A stretch of 64,000 nt of DNA. Origin: Thalassotalea algicola (lineage in GTDB: Bacteria; Pseudomonadota; Gammaproteobacteria; Enterobacterales; Alteromonadaceae). The notes under the pieces are model-generated. The model was not told the origin of the DNA. It searched no databases and saw only the letters and a program-made list of their open reading frames with translations. The position numbers and the translations under genes are program-made. Position 1 is the first letter of the stretch. The number at the start of each line of letters is the position of its first letter. The DNA is taken from positions 620,001-684,000 of the forward strand of contig NZ_JABBXH010000001.1 of the NCBI RefSeq assembly GCF_012932965.1. The letters are read 5' to 3'. This document shows, one piece after another, positions 51,850 through 62,393 of the stretch.

Positions 51850-54402
51850 TTACAAGTTTGACTTTATTTTATTATAAGTATCGTCTAATCGTTTATCATG
51901 AGGATTAATCTCAATAGCTTTCTCTGCATACTTCAAAGCTTCTTGATATTGCTTATTCAAATAAAGTTGCCAAGCTAAATTATTCAAGATAACCGCATTA
52001 TTAGGAACCTCATCGACTAACGCTCTATATACTTCAATGGCCATATTAGTATCAAAACGGCCGTACAATTCAGCCAGTAATACTTTTATCGCATTATCTT
52101 TATTCTCAGACAAATATGTTTCAAGCAGTTCTGCCGCCTCCATCTGCTTTCCTTGTCCATTTAAAGCCCTAGCTAAAGATAAAGTATTACGTCTACTTGG
52201 ACTACTCTTATAGGCTTCATAGTAATATTCCGTTGCAGTATCATAATTTTTAGCATTAAAAGCGTAATATCCATTTAAAGAACTTACAAAATGATGTTTT
52301 ATTTTATCTTTATTCAATTCTATTAAATACTCTTTAGCTTTATCATAATTCTTAGCCAAAAACTCTGTATGAGCCTGCAGTATTCTCAGTCGAACAGATT
52401 CTGAAAAATATGTCAGTGCATTAGCTGTTTTATCAGCCGCCTTTTGATATTTTTTTTCTAATTCATACGTGCCTATCTCTCTTAGCATCAAAACATAATC
52501 GTTATTATAAATAGACAACCCCTGTTGATATTTAAACCTTGCTTCAGATATTTTTGCCAGCTCCATATAACAATCACCCAATAGAATAAAATACATCGGC
52601 ACAACTTTATTTTGCACGCTTATTTGCTCTTCTAGTAGCTTTATCGCTTTCTCGACATCACCATTGGATTTATATGCAGTTGATAAAGCGAGGGTCGTAT
52701 AACTTGGGTAGTTATGATCTTTTACTAATGACTCTAACTTATCTATTGCTTTTTCTATCACCTGATTTTCGTCATGTAAATTAACAAATAAAGTCAAGGC
52801 ATTCTTATGATTAGGATAATTTGTCAATGCTATCTGCAAATATTCAACCGCTTTGTCTATTTGCTTATTTTTAGCAGCATAAACAGCTAAATTATATAAG
52901 GCAGCAACGTTTTCACTATCCAACAAAATTATTTGCTCAAACACTTCTTTTGCTTGGTCATGCATCTTCTGTTTTGAATAGTAAATCCCTTGCAATAACA
53001 AGCCTGCTACTTTTGAATATTCTGAAGCGATACGTCTGTCTGCTATTTCTTTAGTTTTCTCATCCTTGTCCTGCGCCAAATATTCCAGTGCTAAAGCTGT
53101 TTCGACATTTTCTAATGAATCATCTAGCTCTAATGCCCCTTCTAGTGCAGCAATGCCATTATCATCACCTTCTTTTATTAGCAACAAGCCTTTCCTTGCC
53201 TTTATCGAAGCATTTTTAGGAGCAAGCGCTTCTGCTTTTTCTAATATGCTTAGTGCAGAAGGTACGTTACCCGAAGCTATCAATTCACTACTAGCTATTT
53301 GTAAAAAATCTTCTGCACCATCGCCCGATAGCTCACTTAAAGTAGCAACCGCTTCATCAGTGTATCCTAGCTCTAACTTAACTACTGCTAGTACTCTCTT
53401 GACCGAGTGGTTATTACTAATATGCTGTTCGAGGGGGCGCAGATGAGCATATGCTTGCTCAATATCTTTTAATTGGTACGCACTTAACCCTGCTACCATT
53501 TTGGCTAACAAAAATTGACTACCGGCTTGAGCCGCCTTTTCACCTGACAATTTTGCTTCTGCATAATTGCCTTTTTGATATTCAATTTGCGCTTTATATT
53601 GATGGGCAAGCGGAGCATCTTTCAACTTACTTAACAACCAATCAACGTGCTTCTCAGCTTCTTCATAATTATTTGCTTTGAGAAGGCTGTTAATTTGAAA
53701 ATATTTAACGTATACGGCTCTTGGCTTGTTCTTTACATATTGCTCAAAGATATTAGCGGCATTTTGATACTGTTCTAATCCATACAATAAATTACCTTTA
53801 AGTAATAACGCTTCGTCATTCTCTGTCGATGAGGCCAACACTTCCTCAACAATTCCCAATGCCTTTTCATAATCACTTTTAGTTTGCGCTAAATAAGCTT
53901 TAGCTAACTGACCGTAAATAGCGCCTTCATTAAGTGAAATCGCTTGGCTAAAATAATCTTGGCCCTGCGCTATTTCAGCACTTTGAATAGAAGCAACACC
54001 TGCATAAACAAGTAATAACAAATACTCTTCGTCTGATGCACCCGGGCTGTTATCTAGCAAACTAAACACTTCATCAAACTTAGCTAATTTAAGTTTAACG
54101 AAGCTCAATTCATCAGATAAGTTTTCTGTAGCACCAAGCTCTATTGCTTTCTCTATTTCTTTTTCTGCCGCAAGGTAGTGTGCTTGTTCAATATAAGCCG
54201 CACCTAAAAGGGTTCTTATTTCTGGATTTCTAGGCGTTTGCAACACGGCATTTTTAAGCTCAATCACAGCTGTGTCTATCTGTTCATCTGCTAATAGTTG
54301 TTTAGCAGATGAAATATATTGCTCCGGCGTTTTTGTTTCACTACACCCTGTCACACCAAGCGCAATAGCTACTGCCGATGCAATAATTGTATACTTGTTC
54401 AT
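51850..54402 (-). CDS. prsT: PrsT-type TPR lipoprotein, copy 1
   Basis: An 850-residue lipoprotein. The lipobox is LGVTGC, with Cys at about residue 20. The rest is a string of tetratricopeptide repeats (helical A/G/Y-rich 34-mers, for example residues 42-75 and near the C-terminus NNAVILNNLAWQLYLNKQYQEALKYAEKAIEINPH). This is the pattern of the XrtA/PEP-CTERM-system TPR lipoprotein PrsT, which probably scaffolds exopolysaccharide or protein export in the periplasm. AGAAGGATTT precedes the ATG. It starts 11 bases after its paralogue, so it is probably transcribed with it. Confidence 0.85.
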   Translation of the reverse strand: MNKYTIIASAVAIALGVTGCSETKTPEQYISSAKQLLADEQIDTAVIELKNAVLQTPRNPEIRTLLGAAYIEQAHYLAAEKEIEKAIELGATENLSDELSFVKLKLAKFDEVFSLLDNSPGASDEEYLLLLVYAGVASIQSAEIAQGQDYFSQAISLNEGAIYGQLAKAYLAQTKSDYEKALGIVEEVLASSTENDEALLLKGNLLYGLEQYQNAANIFEQYVKNKPRAVYVKYFQINSLLKANNYEEAEKHVDWLLSKLKDAPLAHQYKAQIEYQKGNYAEAKLSGEKAAQAGSQFLLAKMVAGLSAYQLKDIEQAYAHLRPLEQHISNNHSVKRVLAVVKLELGYTDEAVATLSELSGDGAEDFLQIASSELIASGNVPSALSILEKAEALAPKNASIKARKGLLLIKEGDDNGIAALEGALELDDSLENVETALALEYLAQDKDEKTKEIADRRIASEYSKVAGLLLQGIYYSKQKMHDQAKEVFEQIILLDSENVAALYNLAVYAAKNKQIDKAVEYLQIALTNYPNHKNALTLFVNLHDENQVIEKAIDKLESLVKDHNYPSYTTLALSTAYKSNGDVEKAIKLLEEQISVQNKVVPMYFILLGDCYMELAKISEARFKYQQGLSIYNNDYVLMLREIGTYELEKKYQKAADKTANALTYFSESVRLRILQAHTEFLAKNYDKAKEYLIELNKDKIKHHFVSSLNGYYAFNAKNYDTATEYYYEAYKSSPSRRNTLSLARALNGQGKQMEAAELLETYLSENKDNAIKVLLAELYGRFDTNMAIEVYRALVDEVPNNAVILNNLAWQLYLNKQYQEALKYAEKAIEINPHDKRLDDTYNKIKSNL

Positions 54403-54413
54403 GTTAAATCCTT

Positions 54414-57164
54414 CTATGAAGCTAATTCTTTTTCTAGAGCTATACGACGTTGCTCTTGGTTTTTATTTGGGTTCTTTATCGCACCAAGCACTTGCGAAGC
54501 TTTATTTTTTCTTTTGTTGACTATAAGTATCTCTACATAATTTAATGCTATATCCACGTCAACACCATTTGATAATTCGTAGGCCTTTGCAGCTTGCGTT
54601 AATGCCATACGATTATCACCTGCTTTCAATAATATTTTGCCATAAGTATCAACAACGTTTGGGATTTCCGGCGCTAATTCAATGGCTCTTTCCGCAAATC
54701 TTTTAGCCTTAACTAATTCACCCTTTTCCATATTTAGCCAGGCCGCATTATTAAGCGCGACAACATTATCAGGCTGCTGCTTAGTCATTGATTCATACAC
54801 GTTGAGTGCATTCGGTCCATCACTAGCTTCAAGATATAGTGTGCCCAATAGTGAAGCTACTTGTGGATGATAAGATTGCTGCCTCAAATGCTGGTTTAAA
54901 AGTGTGATCGATTCAGGTTTACTATCGTCACCAATTAGTGCCGATGAAAGTAATAAGACATTTCGTACAGTCGGTTGATTTCTATAGACAGGCGCTAGCT
55001 CTTTTCGCGCGATTTTGAAATCTTTATTAAGTAACGCTAAACGCCCTTTTAAACCTGACTTTGTATAACCATCTGCTACTCGTTGCTCAATTTCAGACCA
55101 GAGAATATTTGCCGCCGATACGTCTTGTTTATTCAGCAATACTTCTGTTTTAACTAACTTTAACGTTAAGTTATTTTTATGCTTTGTTATTCCTTCATCT
55201 ATTACTCTAATGGCATTGTCATAGTCTTTTTTAGCGACATAAACTTCTGCCAAATAAATAATCGGTTCAATATGATAAGGATTAATATCTCGCCAACCTT
55301 TTAGTGTTTTTTGTACGAGGTTTAAATTGTTATTAAATCTATTTCCTGCAACTTTTAGCTGCCAGTAAAACTTTGGCGTATCAATGGTAGGCTCAATATC
55401 AGATATGCTATTAAGAGCTTCATCTACTTTCTTAAGTCGCATTAACGCTTCAGCATAAATAAGTTTAAGCGAGATATTTTTAGGAGAATGTTTAATTTTT
55501 TCTCGCAATTCATTTAATGCAGTTTCGGTTTCATCCAATTGAATATCAGCTCGTAGCACTCGAACATTATTTGGTTCAATTACCTTAGCTTGTTTTATTA
55601 AGTCTTTTACCTGTGCCTTATCTCCTACTTCTTGAGCAAGCTGTGCTAACATCATAAGCGCATAAACATTTTTCTCTTTCGAATTGCTCTGCTCTAATAA
55701 TTTTTTAGCAACTAACTTCTTGTCTTGTTTTATAGCTATCGCGGCTGCTAAATTGTAGCCATCTGGCTTATCAGGGTTATTTTTTTGCCACTTATGTGCG
55801 ATAGCATCAGCTTTAGGAAAGTTTCCTGCATTGACTGCTGTGTATGCAATGGCCAATTCGGCTTGCGCAAGTTGAGGGTCAAGTTCGACGGCCTTTTCCA
55901 AACTATTTAAAGCGCCCTCATCATTGAGCATCAATTTAAGCATGCCATCTTTAAGTAACTGTGGTGCCGACTGTTCATCAACATCTACAGTATCAAGAAC
56001 TTTCTTAGCTTCTTCTAAAGCACCAGCTTTTAATAGCTTGTAACTTAAGGTCGAGTAAAACTCTTTATTTCCCGAAGCGTCACCTTCTATATTACCTAGG
56101 GTATTAGTTACATCTTCGATAATGCCAAGCTCTATTTGGCTAACAACAAGCATTTTCCGAGCAAAATGCTCGGCAGGCAAATAATTCAATAACGGTTGTA
56201 TGTAGTTAAGTACTTGCTCATGCTTCTTCAAATAGAATGCACTAACACCTGCGACAAGTTTAAGGTTTGGTTGATTGAATTTATTATTCAAAGCAAGTTC
56301 AGCATGACGATGTGCAAGTTCATAATCCGCATTTTGCACACGCACCATGGCCTTAACATAGTTGGCTAACGGCTGATTAGGGATGAGTTTAAGGATGTTA
56401 TCGGCATGTTTTTCCGCCTGCTCGAGCTCTCCGCCTTTAAGCAACACATTTGCAAGCAGCAATTCTGAAGTACGCTGCATATGCTGCAATGCTAGGTACT
56501 TACGATAATTGTCTGCGGCAGCAATGTAGTCTTCATTGATACTAGCGATATTAGCTAGTAGGAGTATAGCTTCAGGTTGGCTCGGGATCTTTGACAATGC
56601 TTCTTCTGCTAGTTGCTTTGCCAAATCAACATCTTGATTTGATAACTGAAAAAAAGCATCAGCTAATAATGTATAGCCATTATTCTCTGCAGCTTGTTTC
56701 ATCGTTAATAACAATTTAAGCGCTTCATCTTTTTTGGACTGCTGCACTAACACCAACGCTTTATATAATTGCGAGGAAAGTAAGCTATTAGCCTGTAAGC
56801 CTTCTTCACTAATATCTAATACGGCATCATATTCTTCTGCTAGATAATGCGCTCTGGAAAGCAATGGCCGAACTTTCTCAGGCAAGTACTTACTTCTATC
56901 GGCAATTGAAAGCTCTTTAATAGCACTAAGCGCATTGCCTTGCGACAGGTATATTTCTCCTAGAAGAAATCGTGCTTCGGCATTACTCGGCTCAACCTGT
57001 ATAGCATTTTTTAACGCAATCACTGAGCTTTGAATATTTTGTTCTGCTAACGCCGACTTGGCTTGTGAAATGTAAGTTTGTGCTGACTCTTGTTGACTAC
57101 ATGCCGATATAGCTGTCACTAGGGTCAGTACAATTAACTGCTGCTTAGTACTTTTTATCATCAT
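54414..57164 (-). CDS. prsT: PrsT-type TPR lipoprotein, copy 2
   Basis: A 916-residue paralogue of the next gene downstream. The lipobox is AISAC (Cys at about residue 22). TPRs fill the rest of the protein, and the N-terminal TYISQAKSALAEQNIQSSVIALKNAIQVEP aligns closely with copy 1's YISSAKQLLADEQIDTAVIELKNAV. A final repeat reads NAAWLNMEKGELVKAKRFAERAIELAP. GGAA precedes the ATGATG start. Its own promoter must lie within or beyond the 54 bases separating it from the epimerase-dehydrogenase gene, where a terminator hairpin also sits. Confidence 0.85.
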   Translation of the reverse strand: MMIKSTKQQLIVLTLVTAISACSQQESAQTYISQAKSALAEQNIQSSVIALKNAIQVEPSNAEARFLLGEIYLSQGNALSAIKELSIADRSKYLPEKVRPLLSRAHYLAEEYDAVLDISEEGLQANSLLSSQLYKALVLVQQSKKDEALKLLLTMKQAAENNGYTLLADAFFQLSNQDVDLAKQLAEEALSKIPSQPEAILLLANIASINEDYIAAADNYRKYLALQHMQRTSELLLANVLLKGGELEQAEKHADNILKLIPNQPLANYVKAMVRVQNADYELAHRHAELALNNKFNQPNLKLVAGVSAFYLKKHEQVLNYIQPLLNYLPAEHFARKMLVVSQIELGIIEDVTNTLGNIEGDASGNKEFYSTLSYKLLKAGALEEAKKVLDTVDVDEQSAPQLLKDGMLKLMLNDEGALNSLEKAVELDPQLAQAELAIAYTAVNAGNFPKADAIAHKWQKNNPDKPDGYNLAAAIAIKQDKKLVAKKLLEQSNSKEKNVYALMMLAQLAQEVGDKAQVKDLIKQAKVIEPNNVRVLRADIQLDETETALNELREKIKHSPKNISLKLIYAEALMRLKKVDEALNSISDIEPTIDTPKFYWQLKVAGNRFNNNLNLVQKTLKGWRDINPYHIEPIIYLAEVYVAKKDYDNAIRVIDEGITKHKNNLTLKLVKTEVLLNKQDVSAANILWSEIEQRVADGYTKSGLKGRLALLNKDFKIARKELAPVYRNQPTVRNVLLLSSALIGDDSKPESITLLNQHLRQQSYHPQVASLLGTLYLEASDGPNALNVYESMTKQQPDNVVALNNAAWLNMEKGELVKAKRFAERAIELAPEIPNVVDTYGKILLKAGDNRMALTQAAKAYELSNGVDVDIALNYVEILIVNKRKNKASQVLGAIKNPNKNQEQRRIALEKELAS

Positions 57165-57186
57165 TATATTTCCATGTACTTTAATA

Positions 57187-57213
57187 AAATAAAGCTCATC
57201 AATGATGAGCTTT
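57187..57213 (-). terminator. Terminator after the epimerase-dehydrogenase gene
   Basis: AAAGCTCATC / GATGAGCTTT with an AAT loop (57191-57213) lies six bases past the stop. On the minus strand it runs into ATTTTATT. It may partly separate the sugar genes from the PrsT pair. Confidence 0.75.
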
Positions 57214-57218
57214 ATTTT

Positions 57219-59477
57219 TTAACCGCGTGTATTTAACAATGGTGAATTCACCTTAATATTCTTATAACAAGTATGGTCTGTGACTAGTATCAAGGCATCT
57301 GCCCACTCATCAAGCTCTTCGAGTGTTTCTACTTTTTGGCAACCCCAAGAAGGCACAAATGGATCATGGTACCTAATCGTAGCGCCTGCTTGTTCAAAAT
57401 GCTGTAAAATTGGCTGTGCTGGGGTTTCACGACAGTCATCGACATCCGCTTTATAAGCAACGCCCAAAATGCCTATTTTTTTATTACCCGTTTGTAACAT
57501 ATCCAGTGCTTTTTGGGCTACAATTGCAGGGCGGGCATCATTTATTTTCCGCGCCATCCTGACAAACTCACCAGCTTGTGTATTTTCCACTAAGAACCAA
57601 GGGTCAATTGGAATACAATGCCCACCAACACCTGGACCAGGTGTTAATACGTTCACTCTAGGGTGGCGATTAGCAAGTCGAATAACCTCATAAACATCTA
57701 TATCAAGTTCTTCACATACTTGAGCCAATTCATTAGCAAAGGCAATACCAACATCACGCGAGGTATTTTCTACCAGCTTAACGCATTCCGCAGTGGTTAA
57801 ATCAGTTAAGAAGACCTCACCATTTACAAAGCTTTGATAAATAGTTTTAACTTTCTGCTGAGCTTCACTACTGGCCGCACCAATAATGCGATCATTGTTA
57901 ACAAGCTCATGTAATGTTTGTCCCGGTATTGCACGCTCTGGACAATGCACTACATCAATATTCAACCCTGCACGCTTAAAGCGGTCAGCAACAGCTAGAC
58001 TAGTTTGAGGTGAAATAGTCGACTCTACAATAACCGTTTGACCATCTTTTGCTACGCTAGCGATAGCATCCGCTGCACTGAATACGTACGAACGATCGCA
58101 ACTATTATTTTTATGTGGGGTCGGAACTGCAACCAAATAGGTGTCACTTAAAGGAATTGATGTTGCCGCTTTCAAAAAGCCTTGAGAAACAACTTTATTT
58201 AGTAGCTCTGGCATACCGACTTCATCAAAAGGACATTCTGCCTTGTTAATCGCAGTTACTTTTTCTTCATTTAAATCAATGCCCGTAACGTGATAACCAG
58301 CTTCAGCGAGTAAACAAGCAATTGGTAGGCCCATATAACCCATACCAACTACAGCTATGGTCTCATTTTTAGCAATAATATCTTCAGCTTCAACTGGCTC
58401 GCTACCCAGACAAATATCAACAATTCGTTCAGCAACATGACCATCGCCAAACGGGTTTTCCCAACTAAAGTTGCCCGCGCTTAACCATTTCTCAGCAGCA
58501 CTTAATGCTTTATCCGCATCTCGACCTACTAATACATTTGCACCAACTTCTATTGACTCAGGACGCTCGGTATTCTCCCGCAAGGTAATACAAGGAACCC
58601 CTAACAAGCAGGCCTCTTCTTGAATACCACCAGAATCAGTGAGAATTAATTGGGCATTCTTTTGTAATTGAATAAAGTCTAAGTAGCCAATTGGTGGGCT
58701 TAGTTTTAAATAGCTTGGAACTTCAAGGTTAAACTCTTCGAGTTTAGCTTTGGTTCGAGGATGAATAGGCCAAACAATAGGTTGAGAATATTTATCGTGT
58801 AACTTATCGAATAATCCGAGTAATTCCACTAAATGCGCAGGAATATCAACATTTGATGCCCGGTGTGCGGTCACTAGAAAATAACTGTTAGCTTTGACAT
58901 CAAGCTCTTGAAGAATCTGACTTTTGTCAGCAGCAATTTCTAAGTGTTGGAAAAGCGAATCTGAAACTGTATTGCCAACAACATGAACCTTATCGTGTTC
59001 AATCCCTTCACTTTTAAGAATTTTTTCTTGATTTGGGCCAACTGCAAACAAAAAGTCACTCATGTGATCAGTCAAAATACGGTTTGTCTCTTCTGGCATC
59101 ATGCGATCGTAACTACGCAACCCAGCCTCAATGTGACCGACCTTAATATTCAATTTTGAAGCAGCAAGTGCACCAGCCAATACCGTATTCGTATCACCTT
59201 GCACTAACACGATATCTGGCTTTTCCTCTACCAGAATCGGCTCCATTTTTATCAAAATATTGCCTGTTTGGTTGCTATGCAATCCAGAACCCACCCCTAA
59301 ATTATAGTGCGGCTTAGGAAGCTCTAGCTCATTGAAAAAAATGCTGTCCATTTCTTCAGAATAATGTTGATTGGAATGAATGATAAAGTAGGGAATGCCG
59401 CGATTTTCACATTCACGCATAACGGGTGCCATTTTAATAATTTCAGGACGCGTTCCAACGATAATCCCAATTTTCAT
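57219..59477 (-). CDS. Fused UDP-GlcNAc 2-epimerase / UDP-ManNAc dehydrogenase
   Basis: A 752-residue fusion. Residues 1-360 form a non-hydrolysing UDP-GlcNAc 2-epimerase (WecB-like), with R10 of GTRPE, D95, E117, E130 and H205 at the catalytic positions. Residues about 372-752 form a UDP-ManNAc dehydrogenase (WecC-like): NAD loop VVGMGYMG (377-383), K567 and N571, and the catalytic Cys621 in GGHCIPIDP. The two steps are consecutive: UDP-GlcNAc to UDP-ManNAc to UDP-ManNAcA. The product would supply an exopolysaccharide. A stem-loop at 59497-59514 lies in the leader. AAAGGAAA precedes the ATG. Confidence 0.93.
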   Translation of the reverse strand: MKIGIIVGTRPEIIKMAPVMRECENRGIPYFIIHSNQHYSEEMDSIFFNELELPKPHYNLGVGSGLHSNQTGNILIKMEPILVEEKPDIVLVQGDTNTVLAGALAASKLNIKVGHIEAGLRSYDRMMPEETNRILTDHMSDFLFAVGPNQEKILKSEGIEHDKVHVVGNTVSDSLFQHLEIAADKSQILQELDVKANSYFLVTAHRASNVDIPAHLVELLGLFDKLHDKYSQPIVWPIHPRTKAKLEEFNLEVPSYLKLSPPIGYLDFIQLQKNAQLILTDSGGIQEEACLLGVPCITLRENTERPESIEVGANVLVGRDADKALSAAEKWLSAGNFSWENPFGDGHVAERIVDICLGSEPVEAEDIIAKNETIAVVGMGYMGLPIACLLAEAGYHVTGIDLNEEKVTAINKAECPFDEVGMPELLNKVVSQGFLKAATSIPLSDTYLVAVPTPHKNNSCDRSYVFSAADAIASVAKDGQTVIVESTISPQTSLAVADRFKRAGLNIDVVHCPERAIPGQTLHELVNNDRIIGAASSEAQQKVKTIYQSFVNGEVFLTDLTTAECVKLVENTSRDVGIAFANELAQVCEELDIDVYEVIRLANRHPRVNVLTPGPGVGGHCIPIDPWFLVENTQAGEFVRMARKINDARPAIVAQKALDMLQTGNKKIGILGVAYKADVDDCRETPAQPILQHFEQAGATIRYHDPFVPSWGCQKVETLEELDEWADALILVTDHTCYKNIKVNSPLLNTRG

Positions 59478-59496
59478 TTAAATTTCCTTTAATTCT

Positions 59497-59514
59497 CTTT
59501 GCAATACTGCAAAG
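59497..59514. repeat. Inverted repeat in the leader of the epimerase-dehydrogenase gene
   Basis: CTTTGCA-ATAC-TGCAAAG forms a perfect seven-base-pair stem about 20 bases before the ATG. A T-run follows it on the plus strand only, so it is not a terminator for the leftward genes. It might be an operator or a leader hairpin. Confidence 0.4.
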
Positions 59515-59571
59515 CTTCTTTTTTTATAAATAGATATTGTTTTATTGTACCGAGGCTTCAACAGAACTTCA

Positions 59572-60939
59572 TCACCTAGCGAGCAATAAATCCAGTACTT
59601 CTCGCGTTTTCTCTTTCATCAAGGCGATATCTTGCCTAGATTCAACATTCAGTCTGACAACAGGTTCAGTATTACTAGAGCGTAAATTGAAACGCCAATT
59701 ATCAAACTCCATGCTAATACCATCGGTTTCATCGACATCGACAGCATTAGGTAAATAATGTTCTTGTACTCTCGCTATCGCCTGTTTAGGGTTCTCAATC
59801 CGATTATTAATTTCACCGGATGATGGGTACAAATGAATTCGATTAGCGACTAATTCCGAAAGCGTTTTCTGTTTGATACAAAGTAGCTCAGTCACTAATA
59901 ACCATGGGATCATGCCACTATCACAGTAGAAAAAATCCCTAAAGTAATGGTGGGCACTCATTTCGCCACCATAAACGGCATTTTCAAGTCGCATTCGTTC
60001 TTTGATAAATGCATGGCCAGTTTTACTTTGAATTGGCGAGCCACCAGCTTGATTAACAATATCAATGGTATTCCAAGTTAGTCGTGGGTCGTGAATAATG
60101 CACTCGTTAGCGCTTTTCGCTAGGAAGTTTTCAGCTAACAAACCAACAATGTAATATCCTTCTATAAAGTTACCTTGCTCGTCAAATAAGAAACAGCGGT
60201 CAAAATCGCCGTCCCAAGCAATCCCCATATCCGCTTGATTGGCAATTACCGCGTCACGGGTTGCACTTCGGTTTTCTGGCAATAGAGGGTTTGGAATACC
60301 ATTTGGAAAAGTACCGTCTGGCTGGTGATGAACTTTAATGAACTCAACTGGTACGTTATTTTTCTTAAAGGCCTGCTCTATAACATCAATTGCAGGACCC
60401 GCCGCACCATTACCTGCATTAACCACTAACTTCATTGGTTTGATATTGTCGACATTAATGTAAGACATTAAATGTGTTGTATATGAATCGCTAATATCAC
60501 ATTGGCTTAATTTGCCTTTATGCAATACAGGGCCAAATCTATTTTCCTCGGCTAGTCGCTTAATATCGAGTAAGCCGCTGTCACCACTAATTGGCTTGGA
60601 GCCTTTAGTAACTAGCTTCATACCGTTGTAATCAATCGGATTGTGACTTGCGGTTACGCAAATTCCGCCATCGCATTCAAGTTCACTTGTAGCAAAATAA
60701 ATATGCTCAGTGCCGCAAAGGCCTATATCAATTACGTCACTACCGCCATCCATTAAACCATTAGCCAAGGCTGACTTGAGCGTTTCACTAGTTAAGCGAA
60801 TATCTCCACCCACGACGACTTTTTGAGGAGATAAATATTCAGCAAATGCTCTACCAATTCGATAGGCAACGTTTTCATTAAGCTCTTCTTCAAGCTTGCC
60901 ACGAATATCATAAGCTTTGAAACAGGCTAATTTATCCAT
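59572..60939 (-). CDS. manB: Phosphomannomutase
   Basis: It converts mannose-6-phosphate to mannose-1-phosphate for GDP-mannose. The 455-residue product belongs to the alpha-D-phosphohexomutases: [13 protein letters not shown] contains the phosphoserine, DGDFDRC the metal loop, [10 protein letters not shown] the sugar-binding loop and [14 protein letters not shown] the phosphate loop. This is the ManB/CpsG type. It begins two bases after the guanylyltransferase stop, so both steps are made from one transcript. Confidence 0.94.
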   Translation of the reverse strand: MDKLACFKAYDIRGKLEEELNENVAYRIGRAFAEYLSPQKVVVGGDIRLTSETLKSALANGLMDGGSDVIDIGLCGTEHIYFATSELECDGGICVTASHNPIDYNGMKLVTKGSKPISGDSGLLDIKRLAEENRFGPVLHKGKLSQCDISDSYTTHLMSYINVDNIKPMKLVVNAGNGAAGPAIDVIEQAFKKNNVPVEFIKVHHQPDGTFPNGIPNPLLPENRSATRDAVIANQADMGIAWDGDFDRCFLFDEQGNFIEGYYIVGLLAENFLAKSANECIIHDPRLTWNTIDIVNQAGGSPIQSKTGHAFIKERMRLENAVYGGEMSAHHYFRDFFYCDSGMIPWLLVTELLCIKQKTLSELVANRIHLYPSSGEINNRIENPKQAIARVQEHYLPNAVDVDETDGISMEFDNWRFNLRSSNTEPVVRLNVESRQDIALMKEKTREVLDLLLAR

Positions 60940-60941
60940 AG

Positions 60942-62375
60942 TTATTTGTCCTCAGCTCGACCGTACCTGTCTTCAAAACGAACGATGTCATCTTCTCCTA
61001 GGTAACTACCTGATTGAACTTCAATCATTTCTAACGGTAACTTTCCTGGGTTTTCAAGCGCATGAACTGCGCCTATAGGGATATAGGTAGATTCATTTTC
61101 AGACATCAAAAAAGTATCTTCATTAATGGTCACTTTTGCTGTACCAGATACGACAATCCAATGCTCTGCTCTATGGTGATGCATTTGAACTGACAATTTG
61201 GCGCCTGGTTTCACAATAATACGTTTAACCTGAAAACGCTCTCCCATATCGATAGAATCATAACTACCCCAAGGACGATACACTTGACGATGATGTTCAA
61301 TTTCTTCACGTTTTTGTGCCTTTAATTGATTAACAATCGCTTTTACATCTTGTACTTTTGATTTATTAGCCACCATTACAGCATCAGGCGTATCAATAAC
61401 CACTAAATTATCTACACCAACCGTGGCAATTAACTTACCTTCTGAATGCAAATAACTATTAGATGTTGACTCCGTGAGTACATCACCTTTACAGACATTT
61501 CCTTGTGAGTCTTGTTCGCTAACTTCCCAGAGTGCACTATAAGAGCCAACATCGCTCCAGCCCGCATCCAAAGGAACCACTACTGCATCTGTAGTTTTTT
61601 CCATCACAGCATAATCAATAGACTCGTCTGGACATTGTTCAAAAGCCGCTTTATTTGGCCGAATAAAGTCTAAGTCTTTTTGGCAATCATTCATTGCAGC
61701 TTCAACGGCATTAAAAATGTCTGGGCGATACTGCTTAAGTTCATCTAAATAGCGTTTTGCTTTAAACATAAACATACCGCTATTCCACAAATACTGTTTA
61801 GAATCCAAATAAGCCTGAGCGGTCGCCAAATCTGGTTTTTCGACAAATTGCTCAACAGATGCCAAACCCGAATTTTCAAACGATGAATGCTTAATATAGC
61901 CATAACCTGTTTCTGGTTTATTAGGCACAATACCAAAAGTGACTAATTTATCGTTTGCTGCCGCTTTTTCTGCCGTATTAACCGCTTTTATAAAAGCAGG
62001 GACATCTTGAATTACGTGGTCTGCAGCAAGGACTAATAAAATAGCCTCTTCGTTTTTCTCTAGCGCATTAAAAGCGGCAAGAGCCACTGCTGGGGCCGTG
62101 TTTTTCCCTTGTGGCTCAAGCAAAATGCTTCCTCGAGCATTAACCGTTTGAATTTGCTCTGCAACTGTAAACCTATGGGCTTCGTTACAAATATAGACAG
62201 GAAGTTGACACCCTTGTGGTAATCGAGCAACGGTATCTTGAAGCATGCTTGTTTCATTAACTAATGCAATAAACTGTTTCGGAAACAGGCTTCGAGATAA
62301 TGGCCACAGTCGAGTTCCACTGCCACCACACATAATAGCTGGAAATATAGTGCTCTTATTCATTTTTGTATCCAT
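60942..62375 (-). CDS. manC: Mannose-1-phosphate guanylyltransferase / mannose-6-phosphate isomerase
   Basis: A 477-residue type II enzyme. The N-terminal nucleotidyltransferase domain has [21 protein letters not shown]. The C-terminal cupin carries [14 protein letters not shown] and [15 protein letters not shown], with histidines for the isomerase metal. Its products feed GDP-mannose into exopolysaccharide. It follows prsR by 18 bases. Confidence 0.94.
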   Translation of the reverse strand: MDTKMNKSTIFPAIMCGGSGTRLWPLSRSLFPKQFIALVNETSMLQDTVARLPQGCQLPVYICNEAHRFTVAEQIQTVNARGSILLEPQGKNTAPAVALAAFNALEKNEEAILLVLAADHVIQDVPAFIKAVNTAEKAAANDKLVTFGIVPNKPETGYGYIKHSSFENSGLASVEQFVEKPDLATAQAYLDSKQYLWNSGMFMFKAKRYLDELKQYRPDIFNAVEAAMNDCQKDLDFIRPNKAAFEQCPDESIDYAVMEKTTDAVVVPLDAGWSDVGSYSALWEVSEQDSQGNVCKGDVLTESTSNSYLHSEGKLIATVGVDNLVVIDTPDAVMVANKSKVQDVKAIVNQLKAQKREEIEHHRQVYRPWGSYDSIDMGERFQVKRIIVKPGAKLSVQMHHHRAEHWIVVSGTAKVTINEDTFLMSENESTYIPIGAVHALENPGKLPLEMIEVQSGSYLGEDDIVRFEDRYGRAEDK

Positions 62376-62393
62376 CCAAAAGTCATTGCTTTT

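Noticed and set aside
53066-53681. Plus-strand open frames inside the first PrsT gene
   Set aside because: They lie entirely opposite a long, well-conserved TPR lipoprotein frame, have Ser/Ala-rich composition typical of antisense shadows, and show no ribosome binding site or family motif.
59497-59514. Inverted repeat as terminator of phosphomannomutase
   Set aside because: On the minus strand the stem is preceded by A's and not followed by a T-run, so it would not terminate leftward transcription.
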